A stretch of DNA of 64,000 bases from Hymenobacter sp. 15J16-1T3B (GTDB lineage: Bacteria > Bacteroidota > Bacteroidia > Cytophagales > Hymenobacteraceae), in the NCBI RefSeq assembly GCF_020711235.1, contig NZ_JAJFAV010000001.1, positions 1-64,000 on the forward strand, given 5' to 3'. Below are positions 42,165 to 49,819 of the stretch, piece after piece. Within the stretch, counting starts at the first letter, position 1. Every line of letters starts with the position of its first letter. Below the pieces are notes generated by a model. That model was not told the origin of the DNA. It worked only from the letters and a program-made list of their open reading frames with translations, and searched no databases. The translations under genes were made by a program, and so were the position numbers.

Positions 42165-43670
42165 ATGAGGATTTTTTTACGTCATTTCCAGCTCTTTTCG
42201 CTGTTGTTGCTGTTGCCTATAGGCTTATTCGCCGGCCCTAAGCCCAGCGCCGATTCTCCCCTGGGCGGGCAGTGGCGCGGTTCTCTGAAGGTGCCGGGCG
42301 GCGCTTGGGAAATGGTCATCACCATCGTGCCGCTCAGCAACGGCACGCTCTACGCCACCCTGGACGTGCCCAAGCAAAAAATCAGCCGCATGCCGGTGAA
42401 AGCTGAGCTCAAGGGCACGGACGTAACCATGCGCATCGAGGAGGCCGGCAGCAAGTACGTGGGCATATTGGCCGCCGACGGCAAGCACATCAGCGGCACC
42501 TGGACGCAGCCGGCCCTGACCGGCCCGCTGGTGCTGGAGCGCACCACCGGCTCGGTTATCAACGCGGCCACGTTCAAGCCGGCCCTGCCCTACCGCGAGG
42601 AAGAAGTGGTGGTGCCCAACAAAGTAGCCAAGCTGCGCCTCACGGGCACGCTCACCATGCCCCAGGGCAAGGGCCCCTTCCCGGCCGTGGTGCTGATTTC
42701 GGATTCGGGGCCGCAGGACCGCAACGTGGTGGTGGACAACTACCGCATGTTCAATATCCTGGCCGACTACCTCACCCGCCGCGGTGTGGCCGTGCTCCGC
42801 TACGACGACCGCGGCGTGGGCAAATCCACGGGCAGCTACCAGAAAGCCACTACCGCCGACCTCGTGTCGGACGCGCAGGCAGCCATGGGCTTTCTGCGGG
42901 CGCATTACAAGGTGAACAAAACTCAGGTGGGCATGGTGGGCCACGGTGAAGGCGCCAACGTGGCCCTGCTCGCCGCCGCCGACCGCAACGCTCCTGATTT
43001 CGTGGTGTCGTTGGCGGGCTACGGGCTGTCGGGGCCGGAGGTGCTCAAGCGGCAGCAGGTGGAAATCATGCGCCTGATCGGGGCCAATACCCAGCAGGTA
43101 ACCTCGGCCCTGCAGCTGCACGAGCAAATGCTCAACATCATCCGCCAGACGCCCAACAACGACCTGGCCCGCGCCAAAGTCGCGACCATGCTGCGCATGT
43201 CCAACGCCGACATCGACTTTACCATGGTGCAAGCCCGTGCCCACCAGCTCACTTCGCCCTGGTACCGTTATTTCATCGACTTCGACCCGCAGGCCAAGCT
43301 GGGGCAGGTGAAGTGCCCGGTGCTGGCCCTGAACGGCGCCGCCGACCTACTGGTACCGGCCACTAAGAACCTACCCACCCTGCAGAAAGGCCTCAAAGCC
43401 AGCGGCAACCGCAAGGTGCAAACTTACAAGCTCACCGGCGTCAACCACTGGTTCCAGGCCGCCGCCACCGATTGGCCCATGGTCAACGGGCAGGTACAAC
43501 CGACTTTCTCGCCCAAGGCCCTGGCCCTGATTCATGGCTGGGTGGCGCAAAACAGCACCACCTTGCCCGCGCCGGCCGCCAAAGCGCCGGTGCTGGCCAA
43601 ACCCCGCCTACGCGGCGCCACGAAATCCACCGGGGGCGTCGCCACCCAAGAACAACGAGCCGCCCGCTAG
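42165..43670 (+). CDS. Secreted alpha/beta hydrolase homologue lacking the nucleophile serine (probable pseudoenzyme)
   Basis: The 501-residue protein has a signal peptide (RHFQLFSLLLLLPIGLFAGP), an N-terminal beta-sandwich domain (GQWRGSLKVPGGAWEMVITI) and a C-terminal alpha/beta hydrolase domain (PAVVLISDSGPQDRN, RYDDRGVGKSTG). The nucleophile elbow, GHSEG in its paralogue, reads GHGEG here: codon 261 (42945-42947) is GGT, one base from AGT (Ser). The acid (NGAADLLVP) and histidine (GVNHWFQ) positions look intact. It probably binds but does not hydrolyse its ester or amide ligand. The start at 42165 begins the signal peptide. The stop codon lies within a terminator stem. Confidence 0.88.
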   Translation: MRIFLRHFQLFSLLLLLPIGLFAGPKPSADSPLGGQWRGSLKVPGGAWEMVITIVPLSNGTLYATLDVPKQKISRMPVKAELKGTDVTMRIEEAGSKYVGILAADGKHISGTWTQPALTGPLVLERTTGSVINAATFKPALPYREEEVVVPNKVAKLRLTGTLTMPQGKGPFPAVVLISDSGPQDRNVVVDNYRMFNILADYLTRRGVAVLRYDDRGVGKSTGSYQKATTADLVSDAQAAMGFLRAHYKVNKTQVGMVGHGEGANVALLAAADRNAPDFVVSLAGYGLSGPEVLKRQQVEIMRLIGANTQQVTSALQLHEQMLNIIRQTPNNDLARAKVATMLRMSNADIDFTMVQARAHQLTSPWYRYFIDFDPQAKLGQVKCPVLALNGAADLLVPATKNLPTLQKGLKASGNRKVQTYKLTGVNHWFQAAATDWPMVNGQVQPTFSPKALALIHGWVAQNSTTLPAPAAKAPVLAKPRLRGATKSTGGVATQEQRAAR

Positions 43671-43687
43671 GCGGCTCGTTTGTTTTG
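43655..43687 (+). terminator. Terminator overlapping the stop codon of the hydrolase homologue
   Basis: Arms ACGAGCCGCC (43655-43664) and GGCGGCTCGT (43670-43679) with a CGCTA loop are followed by TTTGTTTT. The TAG stop lies in the loop and 3' arm. Confidence 0.85.
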
Positions 43688-43866
43688 CGCCGGGCCTCGA
43701 ATCGGGCCGGCCTTACCCGGAAACCGAATGGCGCCGAGCCGTTCCGTGCCACCCGCATGTTCGTACACGGGCGGCCTGCAACCTCTTGCTGATAATTTTT
43801 CTCCGCCTGATAGCTGAGGCAAAGAGAATAATTAGACATTTGCCTAAATACTTAATCAAACCACTC

Positions 43867-45276
43867 ATGACTGCCATGCGTCTGCTCACCCGTTTGTGCC
43901 TGCTGCTGCTCAGCACTGGGCTATCCACGCTGGCCCCCGCGGCCCCGTCCCTCAGTTTGGCAGGCGACTGGCAGGGCAGCCTCAGCGCGGGTGGCACCGA
44001 CATCCCGCTGGTGGTGCACCTGCAGCAGCTGCCCGACGGCCGCTACACCGGCACCCTCGACAGCCCCAAGCAGCAGGCCTACGGCTTGCCCATTGCCAGC
44101 GTCACGGTGCGCGCCGACAGCGTGGTACTGCGCCTGACCGCGCCCGCGGCCGTGCTGGCCGGGCGCGTGTCGGCCGACGGGCAACAAATTAACGCGAGCT
44201 GGCAGCAAGGCGGCCGCGCGGCCCCGCTCACGCTGAAGCGGCAAGGCGCAGCCGGCAGTACGGCGCCGGCCGTGCGCCGCCCGCAGGAGCCCAAAGCGCC
44301 GTTTCCGTACCGGGCCGAAGACGTAACCTTCGCCAACACCGGCGCCAAGGTGCAGCTGGCCGGCACAGTGACGGTCCCCGCCGGCAAAGGCCCCTTCCCG
44401 GCCGTGGTGCTCGTCACCGGCTCGGGCCCGCAAGACCGCGACGAAACTATCTTCGGCCACCGCCCCTTCCGCGTGCTGGCCGACTACCTCTCGCGACGCG
44501 GCTTCGTGGTGCTGCGTTACGACGACCGCGGCGTGGGCCAATCGACCGGCGACCGGGCCGCCTACACCACCGCCGACGGCGTGACCGACGCGCAGGCCGC
44601 CCTGGCCTACCTGCGCCAGCGCCCCGACGTGCAAGCGGGCAAGGTGGGCCTGATCGGGCACAGCGAGGGTGCCATGATCGGGCTGCTGGCCGCCACACAG
44701 CCGACTCCGCCCGCGTTTCTGGTGTCGCTGGCCGGCCCGGCCCTGCGCGGCGTGGAAACGATGGTGCGCCAGGGCGAGGACCTGGGCCGGGCCAGCGGCA
44801 TGTCGGCCGAGCAGCTCACGGCCACCCGAGCGCTGAACCAGCAGATTTACCTGACGGTGCTGCAGACGCCCGACAACCAGCAGGCCCAGGCACAGGTGGT
44901 AAAGCTGCTAACCGAAATCGGCATGAACGCCGCCCAGGCCCAGCAGCAGGCCGCCACGCTGACCACGGCCTGGTACCGGCAGCTGCTGGCCTTCAACCCC
45001 GAACCGCTGCTGCCCAAGGTGAAAGTGCCGGTGCTGGCCCTGGGCGGCAGCAAGGACCTGCAGGTGGCGGCTGGCCCCAACCTCGCGGCCTGGGAAAAAG
45101 GCGTGCGCAGCGGCGGCAACTCCGACGTCACCGCGCAGGAGCTGCCCGGCCTCAACCACCTGTTCCAGACGGCCAATACCGGCCTCACCGACGAATACGG
45201 CCGCATTGAGGAAACTTTCTCCCCCACGGCCCTGGCCGTCATCGGCGACTGGCTGGCCCGGCACGTGAAGAAATAA
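43867..45276 (+). CDS. Secreted alpha/beta hydrolase
   Basis: The 469-residue protein is paralogous to the preceding gene and has the same two-domain layout: signal peptide, beta-sandwich (AGDWQGSLSAGGTDIPLVVH) and alpha/beta hydrolase domain (VTGSGPQDRDE, RYDDRGVGQSTG). Here the nucleophile is intact (S266 in IGHSEGAM), with the acid near LGGSKDLQVA and the His in GLNHLFQ. It is expected to hydrolyse esters, thioesters or peptides in the periplasm or outside the cell; the substrate is unknown. I chose MTAMRLL at 43867; a start three codons on is equally possible. A 17-bp hairpin follows. Confidence 0.88.
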   Translation: MTAMRLLTRLCLLLLSTGLSTLAPAAPSLSLAGDWQGSLSAGGTDIPLVVHLQQLPDGRYTGTLDSPKQQAYGLPIASVTVRADSVVLRLTAPAAVLAGRVSADGQQINASWQQGGRAAPLTLKRQGAAGSTAPAVRRPQEPKAPFPYRAEDVTFANTGAKVQLAGTVTVPAGKGPFPAVVLVTGSGPQDRDETIFGHRPFRVLADYLSRRGFVVLRYDDRGVGQSTGDRAAYTTADGVTDAQAALAYLRQRPDVQAGKVGLIGHSEGAMIGLLAATQPTPPAFLVSLAGPALRGVETMVRQGEDLGRASGMSAEQLTATRALNQQIYLTVLQTPDNQQAQAQVVKLLTEIGMNAAQAQQQAATLTTAWYRQLLAFNPEPLLPKVKVPVLALGGSKDLQVAAGPNLAAWEKGVRSGGNSDVTAQELPGLNHLFQTANTGLTDEYGRIEETFSPTALAVIGDWLARHVKK

Positions 45277-45285
45277 TCAACCACA

Positions 45286-45331
45286 CCAACGCCGCGCCCC
45301 GCCTCTGACCAGAAGCGGGGCGCGGCGTTGG
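45286..45331. terminator. Bidirectional terminator hairpin after the hydrolase pair
   Basis: A perfect 17-bp stem (45286-45302 with 45315-45331) lies between convergent genes. Confidence 0.65.
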
Positions 45332-45437
45332 TAGGCCAGCCCGGTGAGAGGAAGCATGAGCCGGCAGTAAGACCAGTGGCCCGGCATTGACCGATAACGG
45401 CCACGCCGGTGTCTGGCAAAGTCATGTAGCTAGCTGC

Positions 45438-47468
45438 TCAGAACCGCAGCCCCACGCTGTAGCAGTACCAGCCCAGAACCCGCGTCCGGGCGTTGCCTTC
45501 GTCGAATACCGTTTTACGGCCCTGGCTGATGTTGGAGTACACCTTGCCCCGGTCGCTGTCGTAGCGTTGGGTAACGAGCACGTTGAACGTGGGCCCGGCA
45601 ATGAGCCGCAGGTGGGGCCGGGCTTTGAAGGGCGCGAAGCCGACGAGCAGGCGCAGCTGGTTGTGCAGGTTCAGGTCGCGGGTGAGGCCGCGCTGCTCCT
45701 CGTTGACGTGCATGGCTGCCGCGTCGAGGCTCAGGCTGAAACGGCGGCGGGCCCACGCCTCGGTGCCCACGCCGTAGCCCAAGGCCCAGCGGCGCGGGTC
45801 GCTGCCGAAGCCTTTGTAGGCTCCGGTGAAGAAGGTGTAGAACGCGGGGGAGCCGCCGAGCTTGAGCGTAGCCGTGACGGGCCAGGCATCCGAATTGGTG
45901 AGCTCGAGGCGGTGGTAGCCGTGCACCACGAAATTGAAGGGCGCCAGGCTCACGCCCTGCACCGAGTCGGCGAAGTTCACCAGCCCGGCCAGCTGCACGC
46001 CGTGCACCGTACCGGCCACGTTGAACAGCCCGGCGGCCTGTAGCCCATTGGCTTCCTTGGCCACATTGAAGAGGCCTGCGGCCTGCCCGCCGCGTATTTC
46101 CGTCAGCGCCACGTTAAAGAGGCCGGCAGCCTGCACCGCCATGTCCCTGGGGGCCGTCGTTGCGTCGTCGAGGCTGCCGCTGGCCGTGGTGCCTGAGGCA
46201 GCGGTACTGGCGGTCAGCTCGGGCTCGGCCGGACGTTTGCGCGGGCCGGCGAAATTGAAGAGGCCGGCCGTTTGAGCCCCGGCCACAGGGCGGGTGGCTA
46301 GGTTCAGCAAGCCCGCCGCCTGCCAGCCGCGCCCCGGGCCGCCGAGCACGTTGGCCAGGCCCGCGGCCTGCACGCCGTCGAGGTGGCGGCCGACGACGTT
46401 AGCCAAGCCCGCCACTTGCAAGCCCGCCACCGTGTCGCGGTCCACGTTGACCAAACCGGCCGCTTCAAAGCCGTCCACGCCCGCTGCGTAGCCGCCCAGC
46501 ACGTTGATGGAAACGTTGTTAACCGTCTGCCCGCTGCGCAGGCCGTTGGAGCCCAGCGGGCCGAGAAAGGAAATCTGCGCGGGTTTGGTGAAGGTAGGTC
46601 GCTCGGCCTCGGCGGGTGTTTCGGGGACAGCTGCCGCCGAATCAGCGGCGGCCACGGCGGGCCCGGCCGCGGGGGGCCCGGCAACCGGCGTTGCTGCGGC
46701 CGCAGCGGCTTGGCCAGCGGGCGTTGCAGTAGCTGGCGTTTCGGCGGCCGTACTGGCTACCGTGGTAGGTTCAGCGGCCGGCCCGCCCGCAGCCTTGGGG
46801 GCGGCAGCCTTGCCGGCAGCGCCCGCTTGCTTCGCCGTAGCCTTGCCGCTAGCGGACGTCGGGGAAGCGGCGCGGCCGGAGGTGCTACCCTTGGCGGCGG
46901 TGCCGGAGGCGGGCTTTACCGGGGTTTTCTTCGTCGGCACCGCCGGTTTCGCCTTGGCGGGCACGGCACTGGCCGGCGTTGGCTTCGCCGGCTCGGCTGG
47001 AGTGGCGGTGCGCGCTTCGGACTCTTTGGGTTCCGTAGCGGCCGGGCTGTCCAGGGCTTTGTCGACGGCGGCGCGGCTCACAGTGGTCGTGGTGGCGGCA
47101 GGCACCGCGGCGGAGGTAGCGGCCTTCGCGGCGGCCGGTTTGGGCGGGGCGGGGTGCAACACCAGTTGGTCGCCCACCAGCTCGTAGCCGATGTTCTTGC
47201 CTTCCAGCACCTCGCTCAGCACCGTGCGCAGGGGCTGGTTCTGCGCGTTGAGCGTGACGGGCTGGCGCAGGTTCAGGGCCGTGTTGCTGTAGGAAATGCG
47301 CACGCCGTACTGGCGCCGCAAGGTGCGCAGCACCGATTCCAGCGGCGCTTGGTTGAAGGTCACCGTCACCCGGCGGTCCAGCACCGAACCGGTGCGCACC
47401 TGGGCGGCGGCGGGCGCGCCGGCCAGTGCGCACAGCACGGCGGCGGCCAGGCATATGCGGTTGCGCAT
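45438..47468 (-). CDS. STN-domain protein with AAGLxN surface repeats
   Basis: The 676-residue protein has a signal peptide (to about residue 24) and an STN domain (VTVTFNQAPLESVLRTLRRQ to YELVGDQLVLHP), as found at the N-termini of TonB receptors and secretins that signal to FecR. A long Ala/Pro/Thr/Lys linker (about 110-270) follows. Then come about ten repeats of roughly 16 residues with consensus GxQAAGLFNVA (residues about 310-510), resembling the LA_2272-type surface repeats of Leptospira. The C-terminal part ends in barrel-like strands (WYCYSVGLRF). The combination of an STN domain with such repeats is unusual. It lies 32 nt downstream of the FecR gene and is probably co-transcribed with it. 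The ATG at 47468 starts at the signal peptide. Confidence 0.82.
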   Translation of the reverse strand: MRNRICLAAAVLCALAGAPAAAQVRTGSVLDRRVTVTFNQAPLESVLRTLRRQYGVRISYSNTALNLRQPVTLNAQNQPLRTVLSEVLEGKNIGYELVGDQLVLHPAPPKPAAAKAATSAAVPAATTTTVSRAAVDKALDSPAATEPKESEARTATPAEPAKPTPASAVPAKAKPAVPTKKTPVKPASGTAAKGSTSGRAASPTSASGKATAKQAGAAGKAAAPKAAGGPAAEPTTVASTAAETPATATPAGQAAAAAATPVAGPPAAGPAVAAADSAAAVPETPAEAERPTFTKPAQISFLGPLGSNGLRSGQTVNNVSINVLGGYAAGVDGFEAAGLVNVDRDTVAGLQVAGLANVVGRHLDGVQAAGLANVLGGPGRGWQAAGLLNLATRPVAGAQTAGLFNFAGPRKRPAEPELTASTAASGTTASGSLDDATTAPRDMAVQAAGLFNVALTEIRGGQAAGLFNVAKEANGLQAAGLFNVAGTVHGVQLAGLVNFADSVQGVSLAPFNFVVHGYHRLELTNSDAWPVTATLKLGGSPAFYTFFTGAYKGFGSDPRRWALGYGVGTEAWARRRFSLSLDAAAMHVNEEQRGLTRDLNLHNQLRLLVGFAPFKARPHLRLIAGPTFNVLVTQRYDSDRGKVYSNISQGRKTVFDEGNARTRVLGWYCYSVGLRF

Positions 47469-47500
47469 AGCGGGCAAAGGAAAAAATGAAAAGGTATGGG

Positions 47501-48583
47501 TTACAGGCTGGGGCAGCCCGGTCCGTCGAGGGTGTAGCCGCCCTGGCCCGACTGCGTCACCGACAGGTTGGCCGAGAGGCTGAGCACGCGCAGCACCTGC
47601 GGCAGCTCGGCCTGGTGGAAGGTGCCGGTAAAGCGGCAGTTGGCCAGCTCGGGGCGGCTCAGGGCCACCGGCGTGCCGTAGTAGCGCGTGAGCGTACTAG
47701 CCACCTGGCCCAGCGACTGGTTGTCGAACACCAGCTCGTCTTGCTGCCAGGCGCGGAAGTTCGGGTCGGTGATGCGGCCCTGCACGGCCACGGCGGGCGC
47801 GGCGCGACGAATGACGCCGCGCAAGCCGGGCGTGAGCAGCACGGAATCCTGCACGGTAAGCTTCTGGCGGTCGGGAGCAAAGGCCACGCGGCCCGTCACC
47901 ACCGACACCTCCACCGAATCCTCGGTGGCGTAGGCGCGCACATTGAAGGAAGTGCCGAGCACCCGGGTGCGGGTGTCACCGGCCAGCACCGTAAAGGGGC
48001 GGCCGTGGTCTTTCTTCACCTCAAAAAAGGCCTCGCCGCGCAGCTGCACCACCCGGCTGGTCTGGTTGAAGTCGGCGGCGTAGCTCAGGGTCGAGTTCTT
48101 GTTGACCCACACCCGGCTGCCGTCGGGCAGGGTAGCCAGCTGGCGCTGGGGGCCGGCGGCCACGGTCACGGCCTGGGCTGCATTCGATTTCCAGAGGAAG
48201 GTGCGCGCCAAGGCCCAGAAGCCCACGAGCAGCAGCACGGCCGCCGCCACCCGCATCCAGGTCTGCGGCTGGCTCCACATGGCCACCACGCGGCCGGTTT
48301 CGGCCGGGGCGGGCGGCGCGGGGGCCGTGCCGCCGGTAGGCTGCAGGCCCGCCGCGGCGCTGAAGCGCTGCCAGGCCGGCTCCACGTCGGCCTCGGTGAA
48401 GACCTCGGCCACGCTGCCGCCCCGCTCCCAGGCCCGCGTCGCGTCGGTGAGCAGGCGCAGGCGGCTGGGCGTGGCGGTGAGCCACTGGTGCAGCTCCGCC
48501 TGTTCCGCCGCCGATGCTTCGCCCGCGAGGTGCTTGGCCAGCAACTCCCAGGGGGCGTCGGTATCGGGGTAGAGGTGGAGCAT
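47501..48583 (-). CDS. FecR family anti-sigma factor
   Basis: The 360-residue inner-membrane protein has an N-terminal cytoplasmic anti-sigma region (LAKHLAGEASAAEQAELHQW), one membrane segment (residues about 108-130), a periplasmic FecR domain (from about 140; GPQRQLATLPDGSRVWVNKN) and a C-terminal DUF4974-type, STN-like domain (VLRVLSLSANLSV). FecR proteins hold an ECF sigma factor until an outer-membrane receptor signals. No sigma gene is directly upstream, which is the usual place; the nearest is at 54074-54655 in the same cluster. The adjacent STN protein is its likely signalling partner. Confidence 0.92.
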   Translation of the reverse strand: MLHLYPDTDAPWELLAKHLAGEASAAEQAELHQWLTATPSRLRLLTDATRAWERGGSVAEVFTEADVEPAWQRFSAAAGLQPTGGTAPAPPAPAETGRVVAMWSQPQTWMRVAAAVLLLVGFWALARTFLWKSNAAQAVTVAAGPQRQLATLPDGSRVWVNKNSTLSYAADFNQTSRVVQLRGEAFFEVKKDHGRPFTVLAGDTRTRVLGTSFNVRAYATEDSVEVSVVTGRVAFAPDRQKLTVQDSVLLTPGLRGVIRRAAPAVAVQGRITDPNFRAWQQDELVFDNQSLGQVASTLTRYYGTPVALSRPELANCRFTGTFHQAELPQVLRVLSLSANLSVTQSGQGGYTLDGPGCPSL

Positions 48584-48725
48584 GGGGACAGTTGAGCGGT
48601 GAATTTGCGGAATTTCGGCGGATGTAGCGCACGGTGGCCAGCTGGTTCGCGCCGCGCGGCTGCCGCGGAGCCGTGGTCGGCCGGTACCGACGCGCGGCCC
48701 GCGCAGCCGGCGCGGCGCGAGGGAC

Positions 48726-49553
48726 CTACTGAATCGTCAGGTGGGCCGAGCGCACGGCGGTGCCGGCGAAGTAGCCCACGGCGCGGGGCCCGTTGGGGTC
48801 GACGTTGACCACGTTGGAGCGCACGTTGGCCGGCGGCGAAGAGAACAGGCCCACGTTGTTGATTTGGGTGAACATCTCGTTGAGGAAGTAATAGTAGTCC
48901 TGCGGGAGCGAGAGCAGCTGCACGCGCACGCTGTCGCCGGGCTGCAGCGGGTCGCTGTTCAGCTCGATGCCGCCGATGTAGCGGCCGTCGACCAAGGCGT
49001 CGTCGCGCACCACCAAGTCGTCGGGGTCGTTTTGCAGCTCGCCGTTCAACCAGATCTTGAAGCGGTAGTAGTCGCCCACGCCGGGCAGCTCGGGGCCGTT
49101 GTAAAAGGCGTAGATGCCGTCGTCCCAGCCGGGCTCGTTGCGCTTAAACTCCTGCGTGAGCCCGTCGATGCCGGGCACACGCTTGATTTCGGTAGCGGCG
49201 CGGTACTGCTGGCCCTCGGCCTTGATGCTGAGCACGTAGTGGTTGCCGATTTTGCCCTGGATCTGGCGGGTCTGGTACACGCCGGGTGCGGTTTCCTGCA
49301 GGGTTTCGGTCACGCCCTCGTTGTCGCTGAGCACCAGCTCGGCGCCGCGCACGGCGGGCAGCTCCTGGTCCTTGAAGTAAGGCCCGGTCTTGGTCAGGCG
49401 GATGGTGTAGGGGCCCGGCTGGTCGGTGATGTTGCCCTCCACGGCCAGCTGGGGCTCGGGGTCGGGCAGGTCCACGTCGACCACGTCGGTGCAGCTGCTG
49501 AGCAGGCCGAGGCCGGCCGCCAGCAAGGTCAGGAAAAAGGAGTAGCGTTTCAT
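48726..49553 (-). CDS. DUF4249 lipoprotein
   Basis: The 275-residue lipoprotein (lipobox LLSSC, Cys21) has the DUF4249 pattern: VDVDLPDPEPQLAVEGNITD, then PYTIRLTKT and GVYQT, with the C-terminal FSSPPANVRSNV and AVGYFAGTAV. The family is restricted to Bacteroidota and is usually encoded beside a SusC-like TonB receptor, acting as an outer-membrane partner of unknown ligand. Here the ATG at 49553 overlaps the stop of an 89-residue gene (ATGA), which in turn overlaps the receptor gene, so the three are made together. Confidence 0.92.
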   Translation of the reverse strand: MKRYSFFLTLLAAGLGLLSSCTDVVDVDLPDPEPQLAVEGNITDQPGPYTIRLTKTGPYFKDQELPAVRGAELVLSDNEGVTETLQETAPGVYQTRQIQGKIGNHYVLSIKAEGQQYRAATEIKRVPGIDGLTQEFKRNEPGWDDGIYAFYNGPELPGVGDYYRFKIWLNGELQNDPDDLVVRDDALVDGRYIGGIELNSDPLQPGDSVRVQLLSLPQDYYYFLNEMFTQINNVGLFSSPPANVRSNVVNVDPNGPRAVGYFAGTAVRSAHLTIQ

Positions 49554-49819
49554 AGCTCAGGTAGGCAGGACGGTTCGGGAGAATATTCGATTTCGATGGT
49601 CAACAAGCGGCGGCCGGGGGTGGCGCCTTCGGCGAAGGCGAAGCGCACCTGCTCCGGCTGGATCTGGCCGCCGGCTTCGTAGAACAGCGCCAGGCCCACG
49701 GTGGTGGCAGTGATGTGGACCTGCGTATCCGTGGTGGGATAGTAGGTTTCCATCTGGCACACGGGCAGGCCGGGTTGCGGCTCGGCGGCCGCAAGACGAG
49801 TGGTAGCGAGGCGGACCAT
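49550..49819 (-). CDS. Small orphan protein between TonB receptor and DUF4249 genes, 89 aa
   Basis: I do not recognise the family. The protein has no clear signal peptide (MVRLATTRLAAAEPQPG) and a beta-rich body (TDTQVHITATTVGLALFYEA, then QVRFAFAEGAT and LLTIEIEYSPE); single cysteines occur near the start and end (PVCQ, PSCL). Its ATG overlaps the receptor's stop by one base (TGATG) and its TGA overlaps the DUF4249 start (ATGA). This double coupling is the main evidence that it is a real gene. It could be a DUF4249 accessory subunit, or the remnant of one. Confidence 0.7.
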   Translation of the reverse strand: MVRLATTRLAAAEPQPGLPVCQMETYYPTTDTQVHITATTVGLALFYEAGGQIQPEQVRFAFAEGATPGRRLLTIEIEYSPEPSCLPEL

